From the NCBI RefSeq assembly GCF_030816965.1, contig NZ_JAUSYQ010000002.1:5243501-5307500 (forward strand): a stretch of DNA of 64,000 bases. Direction: 5' to 3'. A program made the position numbers and the translations under genes. The stretch is from Streptomyces canus (lineage in GTDB: Bacteria > Actinomycetota > Actinomycetes > Streptomycetales > Streptomycetaceae). This document shows positions 48,669-56,969 of this stretch, in pieces. Positions within the stretch are counted from its first letter, which is position 1. Every line of letters starts with the position of its first letter. The notes under the pieces were generated by a model. It saw only the letters and a program-made list of their open reading frames with translations, was not told where the DNA came from and ran no database searches.

Positions 48669-49904
48669 ATGGCGAAGGCACCGGACTCGACGGCCGCGGC
48701 GGAAGAGGAGCAGGAAGGAGTGGATACGGCGGTCGGCGTCCGTAGACCCCCAGCCCCGGTCGCACCCCGTGCGAGCCGGGGTTTTCCGTCGGCGGTGTCC
48801 CGCACCGGCCGGGTGAGCGGACTGGACGGACTGCGCACCCTCGCGGTCGCGGTGGTCGTCGTCCACCACGTGGAGCCCGACGTGCTGCCGGGCGGCGCGG
48901 TCGCCGTGGATGTCTTCTTCACCATCAGCGGCTTCGTCATCACCCGCCTGCTGCTCGCCGAGTACGTCCGCCGCGGCGGCATCTCCCTCATGTCCTTCTA
49001 CCGGCGCCGCTGGCTGCGGCTCGTCCCCGCGCTGCTGGCCCTGTGCGCGGTCTGCGCGCTGCTGGCGTCGACGACCTCCCTGTGGGGCTTCAAAGGCTCG
49101 CTCCAGGCCGCAGGCCTGTCGGCCGCCTTCCTCACCAACGTCGTACGGGCCATGGAGTCCGGCCCCTACTCCGACCTCACCAGCCCGCTCGCGCACACCT
49201 GGTCGCTGGGCGTGGAGGAGCAGTTCTACCTGCTGTGGCCGCTCGTTCTGCTCTTTGTCCTACGACGGTTCCGGGCCCGTACGGTCCTGCTGTGCACGGC
49301 GGCCCTGTGCGTGCTGCCACTGCTGTGGCGCTGCGTCCTGTGGAACCCGGAAGCGGCCCACCGCATCTACAACGGCACCGACACCCGCGCCGACCAGCTG
49401 CTGGCCGGCGCCCTGGTCGCCGTGGCCCTGGCACGCCTACGGTCCGACGACCCCCGCCTGACCCTCCTGCGCACCTGGTCCGGCCGCCTCGCGTGGCCGG
49501 CGCTCGCCCTGCTGGGACTGGTCGTCTGGCAGATACCGGTGACGGAGGACCTCGGCATCTGGACGGCCGCGTGGTACACGGTCGGCTTCCTCGCGGTCGC
49601 GGCCCTGTCCGCCACCCTGGTCACGGCGCTCGAACTACGCCCCGAGGCCCGCATGTCCCGCCTGCTGGCCCTGACCCCGCTGGCCTGGGTGGGCCGCAAC
49701 CTGAGCTACGGCATCTACCTCTGGCACTACCCGGCCGTACGGCTCCTGGCCTCCCTCGGTGTGAAGGAGGGGCGGCTGGCGGCGACCGTGGTGCTGACGC
49801 TGCTGATGGCGCTGCTGTCGTACTACGCCATCGAGAAGCCGTTCCTGCGCAGGGCGCGGGTGGGGAGGGTGCCGACGCCGGCGCCGGCCCTGGCGGTGAC
49901 GTAG
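48669..49904 (+). CDS. OafA/YrhL-type membrane acyltransferase
   Basis: A 411-residue membrane protein starting at ATG 48669 (MAKAPDSTAAAEEEQEGVDTA). Residues 1-45 are cytoplasmic, followed by about ten hydrophobic segments. Family motifs are SGLDGLRTLAVAVVVVHH (active-site His), VFFTISGFVITRLLL, FYRRRWLRLVPALL and HTWSLGVEEQFYLLWP, with the C-terminal LSYGIYLWHYP. These enzymes move acetyl or other acyl groups onto sugars of antibiotics or cell-wall polymers. No biosynthetic genes lie next to it, so the acceptor is unknown. Confidence 0.9.
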   Translation: MAKAPDSTAAAEEEQEGVDTAVGVRRPPAPVAPRASRGFPSAVSRTGRVSGLDGLRTLAVAVVVVHHVEPDVLPGGAVAVDVFFTISGFVITRLLLAEYVRRGGISLMSFYRRRWLRLVPALLALCAVCALLASTTSLWGFKGSLQAAGLSAAFLTNVVRAMESGPYSDLTSPLAHTWSLGVEEQFYLLWPLVLLFVLRRFRARTVLLCTAALCVLPLLWRCVLWNPEAAHRIYNGTDTRADQLLAGALVAVALARLRSDDPRLTLLRTWSGRLAWPALALLGLVVWQIPVTEDLGIWTAAWYTVGFLAVAALSATLVTALELRPEARMSRLLALTPLAWVGRNLSYGIYLWHYPAVRLLASLGVKEGRLAATVVLTLLMALLSYYAIEKPFLRRARVGRVPTPAPALAVT

Positions 49905-49916
49905 GGCACCGTTTCC

Positions 49917-49922
49917 TACACT
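49917..49922 (+). promoter_or_regulatory. -10 element for a leaderless transcript
   Basis: TACACT lies six bases before ATG 49929, so the message should start at the ATG. No ribosome site is present between them. Confidence 0.5.
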
Positions 49923-49928
49923 CGCGGG

Positions 49929-50153
49929 ATGAACAACAACACGTGCACCCACTGCGGCACCGTCGGTCTGATGGACGGCTTCATCGAGGACGCCGGCGAG
50001 CACTCGCGCGGGTACGCGCGTTGGATCGAAGGTGCGTTGGAGCGGGGAATCTTCGGGGGCGCCAAGCGGATGGGGCGCCCCCGGCGGCAGATAGTGGCGT
50101 TCCGCTGCCCCAAGTGCGGACACCTCGAACTGTTCGCCACGGACGAGGTGTAG
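49929..50153 (+). CDS. Small zinc-ribbon protein
   Basis: A 74-residue protein starting at ATG 49929 (MNNNTCTHCGTVGLMDGFIED). Two Cys pairs, TCTHCG at residues 5-10 and RCPKCGHLEL near residues 59-68, form a zinc ribbon like that of the PF20097-type family. The middle is charged (EHSRGYARWIEGALERGIFGGAKRMGRPRR). It is probably made from a leaderless transcript. The insertion sequence begins just downstream. Function unknown; small zinc ribbons often bind nucleic acid or proteins. Confidence 0.8.
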   Translation: MNNNTCTHCGTVGLMDGFIEDAGEHSRGYARWIEGALERGIFGGAKRMGRPRRQIVAFRCPKCGHLELFATDEV

Positions 50154-50196
50154 CCGGTCCTTGTCAGGTGCTTCAGCTTGTTTCTTGCGAGGAACC

Positions 50197-50214
50197 CCGG
50201 GCGTTCACGCCCGG
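50197..50214. repeat. Left-end hairpin of the insertion sequence
   Basis: CCGGGCG (50197-50203) pairs with CGCCCGG (50208-50214) over the loop TTCA and is followed by TAGG. It matches the right-end hairpin in form. Confidence 0.7.
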
Positions 50215-50398
50215 TAGGAATCGCATCCTGGGCCAGACGGCGCGGAGCGCCGCAGCGCCATGATGTCTGCCCGGCTGCGGAGCGGCCGGGTCTGTGCTTC
50301 GGCCAAGGGGCGGGCACACGACTGTGTGTGTCACTCGTTCAGGTGGTCCACTTCGAACGTGCGGTGAGCTGTCGTGCGGGTGTGTACGTTCGGTGCTT

Positions 50399-51674
50399 GT
50401 GAAGCTGGTGGTGCAGGTGAAGCTGCTGCCGACGTCCGAGCAGGCGGCGGCACTGGAGGTAACCCTGCACGCCTGCAACGAGGCCGCCTCCTGGGTGAGC
50501 AAGGTGGCCTTCGAGCGCGGTGAGTTCAAGAACTTCGCCCTGCGCCGACACGCCTACGACACCGTCAAGTCCCGCTGGGCCTTGGGCGCCCAGGCAGCCC
50601 AGCACGTCATCAAGAAGACGTGCGACGCGTACACCACACTGAAAGTGAACCTGAAGGCCGGAAACCTCGGCAAGCCCGGCTCCAAGCGCTACCGCCGGGC
50701 GGCCGAGAAGCCAATCTCCTTCCGCCCGCAGGGCGCGCAGCCCTACGACGACCGCATGCTGTCCTGGCAGATCCCCGGCCGCACGGTGTCGATCTGGACC
50801 ACCGGCGGGCGGGCCAAGAACGTGGCGTTCACCGCCTCTGCGGAGCAGCTGGCCACCCTGGCCCGGTACCGCAAAGGCGAGTCCGACCTGCTGGAGCGGG
50901 ACGGCATGTGGTTCCTGAACGCCACCTGCGAGGTCCCCGAAGCACCGCAGAACATCGATCCGGTGGACTTTCTCGGGATCGATCTGGGCATCGTGAACAT
51001 CGCCACCACCTCCGACGGCGAGATCATGGCCGGACGGGAACTCAACCGCATCCGCGCACGGGAACGCGCGCTGCGCACCAAGCTGCAGAAGAAGAACACC
51101 CCGTCCGCCAAGCGGCGGCTGAGGAAGCGCCGCCGCAAGGAGGCGCGGCGGGCGCGGGACATCAACCACAAGATCGCGAAACATGTGGTGGCCGAGGCTG
51201 GGGGCACCTCCCACGCCCTTAAGGCAGTGGGGGAGCACCGGTCGCGGAATCGCCCTGGAAGACCTCACGGGCATCCGCGAGCGGGTACGGCTTCGCAAGC
51301 CCCAACGGGCCACCCACTCCAGCTGGTCCTTCGCCCAGCTCGGCAGTTTCATCGCGTACAAGGCCCGCAAGGCCGGGGTGCCGGTGATGCACGTCGACCC
51401 GGCGTACACCTCCCGCACCTGCGCCGAATGCGGCCACATCGACAGGGCGAACCGGGTCTCGCAGGCCTGGTTCGCGTGCCGGAACTGCGGATTCGTTGAT
51501 CACGCAGACCGCAACAGCTCCCGCAACATCCGCGCCAGAGCGTGGGAGTTGTGGCGACGCGGGGCCCAGTCAACGGCCCCCGCCCCACCACCCGACCACA
51601 TGCACCGGGGTGGGACTGGACGCAAACGCAGCATCACCGCCAGTGATGCCCGTTGTGCAAGCCCGTCGCTTTAG
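50399..51674 (+). pseudogene. tnpB: tnpB, RuvC-like nuclease gene broken by a 38-bp repeat
   Basis: The gene starts at GTG 50399 (VKLVVQVKLLPTSEQAAALE). RuvC residues are intact: Asp195 in FLGIDLGIVNIA (codon 50981), Glu in ALEDLTGIRERV (51258) and Asp in FVDHADRNSS. The zinc finger CAECGHID ... CRNCGF is present. After AKHVVAEA (51198) the frame enters a palindromic 38-bp repeat (51199-51236) and is lost; GRGIALEDLTG and the rest continue in another frame from about 51237 to 51674. Without the repeat the halves would join with a few codons between. TnpB is an RNA-guided DNA nuclease; as it stands this copy should be inactive. Confidence 0.88.
51199..51236. repeat. 38-bp palindromic dispersed repeat, copy 2 (inside tnpB)
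   Basis: This copy differs from the one at 2570-2607 at three of 38 positions. It replaces or adds sequence between codons for AKHVVAEA and GRGIALEDL of tnpB and shifts the frame (net length not a multiple of three). The sequence can fold as CTCCCACGCC with the GGCAGTGGGGGAG end. Confidence 0.85.
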
Positions 51675-51681
51675 CGACGGG
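51662..51681. repeat. Right-end hairpin of the insertion sequence
   Basis: CCCGTCGC (51662-51669) pairs with GCGACGGG (51674-51681) over TTTA, followed by TAGTTGAC. It lies directly after the tnpB stop region and contains the stop codon and last Thr-Arg-Arg codons of the minus-strand lipoprotein gene. Confidence 0.75.
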
Positions 51682-52387
51682 TAGTTGACTTGAAGGGAAC
51701 GGCGTCCGTGGGGTCGGTGTGCCAGTTGGTGACGACCGGCTCGTCGACGGTGATGGTGCCGACCCGCAGGGACACCGGGTCGGGGTCGTCGTCACCGACG
51801 GCGACGATGATGCTGTCCAGCTCCTTGCCGCCGTCGGTGCCGGTGGTCTTCGGATTCACCCCGGCGTAGGCGGCGGTGCTCCCGCTCAGCTTGATCTGCT
51901 CGCCGACGGACTGCTCCGCGGGACCCGCCTGGGTGCCGTCGGATCCGAACGCCACGGTCGGCAGCGCGGCGGGCAGGTAACAGGTGATCCCCGGCTTCGC
52001 CTTCGCGACGACCAGGATGTATCCACCGGCCTGGCTCTCGGACCTGGTGCTCCAGGAGATGTCGTTGGCCCCACAGCCCTGCTCGACGGGCACGCGCTTG
52101 CCGTCACCGGTGTCGACGCCGGAGCCCGCTCCGTCCTCGGAGCCCTTGCCGGAGCCGGTGCCGGATCCCTTGCTCGTGCCGGTGTTCGTCGCGTCGGAGC
52201 CCTGGCCGCTGCCCCCGGTCGACGAGCCGGACGGGGTGGCCGCGGTGGCGACCTTGTTGCCGGACGAAGAACCCTGCGAGGCGTCGGCATCCGTGGCCGC
52301 GCCCGCGCTCTGGCACGCCGTCATCAACATGGCTCCACCCGCGAGAGCGCCGGACACGAGGAAGGCCTTGCGACGGTTGCCGGACAT
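51671..52387 (-). CDS. DUF4232-domain lipoprotein, 3' end altered by the insertion sequence
   Basis: A 238-residue lipoprotein starting at ATG 52385-52387 with AGGGGGA upstream. The signal peptide ends LMTAC (lipobox, Cys about residue 25). A Ser/Gly/Thr-rich spacer (GSDATNTGTSKGSGTGSGKGS) leads to the DUF4232 domain, about residues 100-235 (CGANDISWSTRSESQAGGYILVVAKAKPGITCYLPA, TVDEPVVTNWHTDPTDAVPF). Its last codons (STTRR and the stop) lie in the right end of the insertion sequence, so the original C-terminus has been replaced. The domain itself looks complete. Confidence 0.85.
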   Translation of the reverse strand: MSGNRRKAFLVSGALAGGAMLMTACQSAGAATDADASQGSSSGNKVATAATPSGSSTGGSGQGSDATNTGTSKGSGTGSGKGSEDGAGSGVDTGDGKRVPVEQGCGANDISWSTRSESQAGGYILVVAKAKPGITCYLPAALPTVAFGSDGTQAGPAEQSVGEQIKLSGSTAAYAGVNPKTTGTDGGKELDSIIVAVGDDDPDPVSLRVGTITVDEPVVTNWHTDPTDAVPFKSTTRR

Positions 52388-52587
52388 GAAATCCCCCTGG
52401 GAATCGGTCAGTTGAGGCCGAATCGGTTTCGGCTTCTCGATGCTCGATCACTATGAGGGGACCGCAAGCCGAAGGGATCCCGGAGACATCGTTTGCGGAC
52501 AGCGTTGTCACAGGCTGGTGACATGATCACGAAGGCGCACGAAGGACCAGGCACACGCGTATCTGCCGACGTGGAACAGGGCCCCAC

Positions 52588-53679
52588 TCAGACAGCCACC
52601 GACGCCTCCGTCCCCGAGTCGCTCCCCCGGCCTTCCCGCCACCAGGACGCCCCCCACGCCAACACCGCTCCCCCCACCGCGTACGCCCCCAGCACCCACA
52701 GCGCCGAACTCGTCGCATGCCCGGAGAAGTACACCGTGTTGCGGACCAGCGTCGTCCCCGCCCCCGGCGGCAGTGCCTGGCCGATCGCGCTCCAGAAGGC
52801 GGGGAGCAGGGGGGCCGGGTAGACGCCGCCCGAGCTCGGGTTGCCGAGGACCACGAACAACAGGACGACCAGTCCCGTGCCCAGCAGCCCCAACAGGGTC
52901 TGCAATCCCAGCGCCGTCGCCGCCGAGGCCATGACCGTGAGAGCTCCGATCGCGCTCAGTGCCCAGAAGTGGCCGCCCAGCGCGTCGAACACCGGCCCCA
53001 CGATCACCGCTCCGGCCACGCCCGACACCACCGCGTACGGGATCAGGACCGCGAGGCGGATCAGGGTGCGCGGGCGGTTCGCCGGGCGGGAGCCGGACGC
53101 CATGCCCATGATCGTCGCGGTGAGGTAGCCGCCGATCACCCAGCCCAGAACCAGGTAGAAGGACGTCATGCCGCGACCGTCACCGGAGTTGGGGGAGCGG
53201 ATGTCCGTCACCGTGATCCGGCGTTTCTCCGACGCCTCGATCTTCTGGGCGATCTGGGTCGCCGTCTGGGAGACCGACGGGCCGCCCGCCGAGGCGACGA
53301 GCAGGGTGTCGTCGGTGCCCGTCGCGTTGAAGAGGAAGGCCGCGTCCGTACGGCGGGTCAGGACCCACTCGCGGGCAACAGCCGTACTGGAAGCCGCAGT
53401 CGCCTTCACCGGGTGGCCGTCCAGGGCGTTCAGCTGGGCGACGATCTTCGCGGACGCCTGTTGGGGGGCCACCACGACCACGGGGATCCGCTGTGGGGTG
53501 GGGGAGTGGAAGGCGCCTACGTACGAGACGACGAAGGCCAGTTGGACCAGCAGGCCGCCGAGCACCAGGCCGAAGGCCCTGAGTGTCACGGCGTCCTTGA
53601 ACTCCGCCGCGAAACCAGGGAACTTGGGGGCCGGCGCCGTGGGAGGTCCGCCTGAGGAAGGGCTGGAGGGTGCGTTCAC
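52588..53679 (-). CDS. ABC-2/DUF3533-type membrane protein
   Basis: A 363-residue membrane protein with start taken as GTG 53677-53679 (VNAPSSPSSGG); ATG 53734-53736 is an alternative. After a Pro-rich cytoplasmic lead there is one membrane segment (about 32-55), an extracytoplasmic domain (VVVVAPQQASAKIVAQLNALDG, VLTRRTDAAFLFNATGTDD) and then about five to six membrane segments (TSFYLVLGWVIGGYLTATIMGM ... ALWVLGAYAVGGAVLAWGASW). This is the arrangement of YhgE/Pip and DUF3533 (SNG1-like) proteins, related to ABC-2 permeases. No ATPase gene is adjacent. Role unknown. Confidence 0.78.
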   Translation of the reverse strand: MNAPSSPSSGGPPTAPAPKFPGFAAEFKDAVTLRAFGLVLGGLLVQLAFVVSYVGAFHSPTPQRIPVVVVAPQQASAKIVAQLNALDGHPVKATAASSTAVAREWVLTRRTDAAFLFNATGTDDTLLVASAGGPSVSQTATQIAQKIEASEKRRITVTDIRSPNSGDGRGMTSFYLVLGWVIGGYLTATIMGMASGSRPANRPRTLIRLAVLIPYAVVSGVAGAVIVGPVFDALGGHFWALSAIGALTVMASAATALGLQTLLGLLGTGLVVLLFVVLGNPSSGGVYPAPLLPAFWSAIGQALPPGAGTTLVRNTVYFSGHATSSALWVLGAYAVGGAVLAWGASWWREGRGSDSGTEASVAV

Positions 53680-53744
53680 GGGCGCATCGTCGCACAGGCG
53701 GGTGAACTCACCGTTCCGTTTGCCGTCCGTGCACATCGGGCAAC

Positions 53745-56147
53745 CTAATCGGCCGGTAACCTCAACTCCGCCCAGATCGTCTTCCCCGTGGCGGTCTGCC
53801 GGCTCCCCCACCGCTCCGCCATCTGCGCGACCAGCAGCAGCCCCCGCCCACCCTCGTCGAACACCCTCGCCCGCCGCAGATGCGGAGCCGTACTGCTGCC
53901 GTCGGACACCTCGCAGATCAGCGCCGTGTCCCGGATCAGCCGTAGGACGACCGGGTCGTCGCCGTAGCGGACGGCGTTGGTGACCAGCTCGCTGACGATC
54001 AGTTCCGTCGCGAAGGCCGCATCGTCCAGCCCCCACGCCGTCACCTGCTCGCTCGCCGACTTCCGTGCCCGCGCCACCGCCGCCGGGTCGCGCGGGAGCT
54101 CCCAGGTGCGGACCCTCGCCGTGTCCAGGGCCGACGTGCGGGCCAGCATCAGCACGATGTCGTCGGCGGGGCGGGCCGGCAGAACCGTCCGCAGGACCCG
54201 GTCGCAGGTCTCCTCCAGGGGGCCCGCCTTGTCGGCGAGCGCCCCGCGCAGCAGGCTCAGGCCGACCTCGATGTCACGGTCCGCCGCCTCGACCAGGCCG
54301 TCGGTGTAGAGGGCGAGCAGGCTGCCCTCCGCCAGTTCCACCTCGACGGACTCGAACGGCAGACCGCCCAGGCCCAGCGGGGGCCCGGTCGGGAGGTTCA
54401 GGAAGCGGACCTCGCCGTCGGGGGTGACCACGGCCGGTGGCGGATGGCCGGCGCGGGCCATCGTGCAGCGGCGGGAAACCGGGTCGTAGACCGCGTACAG
54501 GCAGGTGGCCCCCACCTCGCCCGGCGCCGGGGCCCCCGCCCGCCCGCCGGTCTGCGGCCCTTCCTCCCGGTCGAGCCTGACGACCAGGTCGTCGAGCTGG
54601 GTGAGGAGTTCGTCGGGGGCGAGGTCCACGTCCGCGAGGGTCCGTACGGCCGTCCGCAGGCGGCCCATCGTCGCCGAGGCGTGGATGCCGTGGCCCACCA
54701 CGTCGCCCACGACCAGGGCGACCCGGGCGCCGGACAGCGGGATGACGTCGAACCAGTCCCCGCCGACGTCCGCGCCGGAGCCCGCCGGGAGATAGCGGTA
54801 CGCCACCTGCATGGCCGCCAGGTCCGGCGGGCGGTCGGGGAGGAGGCTGCGCTGGAGGGTGAGCGCGGTGCGGCGTTCGTGGGTGTAGCGGCGGGCGTTG
54901 TCCACGCTCACCGCCGCCCGCGCGACGATCTCCTCCGCGAGCAGCAGGTCGTCCTTGCTGAAGGACTCCGCCGTACGGTGCCGCAGGAAGTGCACCAGGC
55001 CCAGGGTGACCCCACGAGCGCGTAGCGGCACCATCATCACCGAGTGGATCATGTGCCTGGTCACGGCCTCGGCACGGCCCCGGGAGGACTCGATCCACCT
55101 CCGCATCCCGGGGTCCCCGGCCGCCGTCAGGGTGCCGCGGCCGGCGACCAGGGCCCGTATGGGGGGCGTGTCCACCGGGTAGAACGTCGTCGCGCCGGTC
55201 GGGACCACCGACTCGGGGCAGCCGTCGAGGACCGACCGCTGGGCCGTACGGCGTAGGGTGACCGGCCGGTTCGGCGGCACCGGTTCCGGTTCCTCGCCGA
55301 GCGCCACCGACTCCAGCAGGTCCACGGTGACGAAGTCCGCGAAGCCCGTCACCGCCACCTCGGCCAGTTCGTCGGCGGTCCGGGTCACGTCCAGGGTGCT
55401 GCCGATGCGGAGGCTGGCGTCGTTGAGGATGGCGAGGCGACGGCGGGCCCAGTACTGCTCCGTGGTGTCGAAGACGGCCGCGGACAGGCCCCGCACCGCC
55501 CCGCTCTCGTCCTTCAGCGGCGAGAGGAACATCGACCAGGCGTGGTCGCGGACCTCGCCGGGGGCCTGTCCGAAGTTCTCGTGGAAGACCGGCTCGCCGG
55601 TGCGCAGGACCTGCCGCTGGAGGCGGTCGTACTCGTCGAAGGGCGGGTTCGGCTCTATCTCCCACAGGGTCAGACCGCGCATCTCGGCCACACTGCGGCC
55701 CATCATCTGGGTCATGACCTCGTTGGCCGACACCAGCCGGGCCTCACGGTCGTAGACCGCCACCGGCACGGGCAGCTGCGCGAGCGTGAGGTCCCACAGG
55801 GCCTCCGCGTCCGGTTCGACGGGCCCGGCCACCCGCTCCGGGGCGGCGGCGGTCACCAGCCACGGCCGCGCGCCGTCGCCGTCCTCGAGCGGTGTCCCCT
55901 TTAGCCGTACGACGACACGGCCGCCGTCCCGGTGCCGCAGCGCCACCTCGGTGGCCCAGCGTCGGCCCCCGGCCACATGACGCCGCGCGGACTCGGGCAG
56001 GTCGGCCGCGAGCAGTCCGGCCGCGGGACGTCCTACGACCTCCTCGGCCACGTATCCGAGCAGCTGCCGCGCCCCGGCGCTCCACACCGTGACCGTCCCG
56101 CCCGCGTCGACGACGACCGCCAGGTCCTCGGGTACGCGTTCGTCCAC
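53745..56147 (-). CDS. PAS-GAF-SpoIIE phosphatase with C-terminal GHKL ATPase
   Basis: About 800 residues from GTG 56145-56147, with GGAGG four bases upstream; ATG 56178-56180 is longer but has no good site. Domains in order: PAS (about 5-110), PAS (130-255, with FHENFGQAPGEVRDHAWSMF), GAF (280-440), SpoIIE/PP2C phosphatase (470-660, VGGDWFDVIPLSGARVALVVGDVVGHG and LALYTDGLVEAADRD), and a GHKL ATPase (685-800, ATELIVSELVTNAVRYG, VFDEGGRGLLLV). Both the phosphatase and the kinase-like modules act on STAS anti-anti-sigma proteins, so this protein can switch a sigma factor on and off in response to a PAS/GAF signal. Confidence 0.92.
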   Translation of the reverse strand: MDERVPEDLAVVVDAGGTVTVWSAGARQLLGYVAEEVVGRPAAGLLAADLPESARRHVAGGRRWATEVALRHRDGGRVVVRLKGTPLEDGDGARPWLVTAAAPERVAGPVEPDAEALWDLTLAQLPVPVAVYDREARLVSANEVMTQMMGRSVAEMRGLTLWEIEPNPPFDEYDRLQRQVLRTGEPVFHENFGQAPGEVRDHAWSMFLSPLKDESGAVRGLSAAVFDTTEQYWARRRLAILNDASLRIGSTLDVTRTADELAEVAVTGFADFVTVDLLESVALGEEPEPVPPNRPVTLRRTAQRSVLDGCPESVVPTGATTFYPVDTPPIRALVAGRGTLTAAGDPGMRRWIESSRGRAEAVTRHMIHSVMMVPLRARGVTLGLVHFLRHRTAESFSKDDLLLAEEIVARAAVSVDNARRYTHERRTALTLQRSLLPDRPPDLAAMQVAYRYLPAGSGADVGGDWFDVIPLSGARVALVVGDVVGHGIHASATMGRLRTAVRTLADVDLAPDELLTQLDDLVVRLDREEGPQTGGRAGAPAPGEVGATCLYAVYDPVSRRCTMARAGHPPPAVVTPDGEVRFLNLPTGPPLGLGGLPFESVEVELAEGSLLALYTDGLVEAADRDIEVGLSLLRGALADKAGPLEETCDRVLRTVLPARPADDIVLMLARTSALDTARVRTWELPRDPAAVARARKSASEQVTAWGLDDAAFATELIVSELVTNAVRYGDDPVVLRLIRDTALICEVSDGSSTAPHLRRARVFDEGGRGLLLVAQMAERWGSRQTATGKTIWAELRLPAD

Positions 56148-56542
56148 GGTGCCTCCGGGTGTGCCGCCCCTGCTGTCCATGCCCCCAGCGTCCCGCCGCG
56201 CAGCTCCCCGCTCAAGCGATGACAGAAGGCACGCGAGGGCAGGAGGCACACGGCGGCTCTGCCGTGCGGAGCCGCAGTCTTGCACGGGGTGGCGGGGCTG
56301 CGAAACGGGACGGGGTGATCTCGGCACACGGAGTGCGCCGGTCCAGGCCTGCCGGTCGGCGAGCGGGAGGCGGCGCGCGCCGTCCTCGCCCCCTTGGTTG
56401 TGCAGCCCGGCTGTTGACCGTTGCGTGTGTGGGGCCGGGTGTGTGGCCGCGAACCGGACGGGGGGCTGGGATGCGCGGCCACGGGCCGGGTCGTACTCCT
56501 GCCACGGCAGGCTCCGCGGCTACGGCCGTGGTGACCGGCGGG
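56148..56542. other. 395-base gap without a gene
   Basis: No supported gene, repeat or hairpin is seen. It holds the promoter of the SpoIIE phosphatase gene, which reads toward lower coordinates. Frames present on either strand are Arg/Gly-rich shadows. Confidence 0.6.
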
Positions 56543-56845
56543 TCAGCCCAGCGGGGTGTCGGCCCAGGGGAGGGACGCCGACGGGTCGTTGAAGGCCTCC
56601 GGGCGGGGCGGCTGGACCTCGTGGCAGGTGAAGCCGAGCCGGGTCAGGGCCCTGCTCACCTCGTTGGCGGTGAAGTCGCGGCGGTCCTGACGGGTGATCA
56701 CCTGGCCGACCTGCTTGACCGGGTAGACGTGGCGGCCGACGGTCACACACGTGCCGGTGGCGGGTTCGGGCTGGACGCCCTCCATCGACCTCTCGACCTC
56801 GCTCATGGTCAGGTCGAAGGGAAAACGTGCGATGACGATGCGCAT
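56543..56845 (-). CDS. SCO5918-family protein
   Basis: A 100-residue cytoplasmic protein starting at ATG 56843-56845, with GGAGGCACC directly upstream. MRIVIARFPFDLTMSEVERSM opens it, followed by GTCVTVGRHVYPVKQVGQVITRQDRRDFTANEVSRALTRLGFTC. It matches the SCO5918 family, which in Streptomyces sits beside a DEAD-box helicase gene, as it does here. The family function is not known; its constant linkage to the helicase and a cold-shock protein suggests a role in RNA handling at low temperature. Confidence 0.85.
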   Translation of the reverse strand: MRIVIARFPFDLTMSEVERSMEGVQPEPATGTCVTVGRHVYPVKQVGQVITRQDRRDFTANEVSRALTRLGFTCHEVQPPRPEAFNDPSASLPWADTPLG

Positions 56846-56969
56846 GGTGCCTCCACGGGGAGCGGTCGGGATGTGAGGGTGAGAACGGCCAGGGTGCGGC
56901 CCTGTTCGTCTCCTTCTCGACGGGGACGCCGGTGGCGCGGCCACCGGTCCCCGTCCGTGGGTCGTACGG

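Larger units (their letters stand above)
50160..51690 (+). mobile_element. TnpB-only IS605/IS1341-group insertion sequence
   Basis: The element spans a left-end hairpin (50197-50214), a tnpB gene and a right-end hairpin (51662-51681). Both hairpins are followed by GGTAG, the pattern of short subterminal palindromes at IS200/IS605-family ends. No tnpA (Y1 transposase) is present, so it belongs to the IS1341 type and would need a transposase in trans. The outer borders are estimates; the right border overlaps the last codons of the lipoprotein gene at 51671. Such elements also carry a guide RNA at the right end. Confidence 0.75.

Noticed and set aside
48669..49904. Part of a biosynthetic gene cluster
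   Set aside because: The acyltransferase, the ABM-fold gene and the PAP2 gene are scattered singly; no polyketide, peptide or terpene synthase genes occur in the window.
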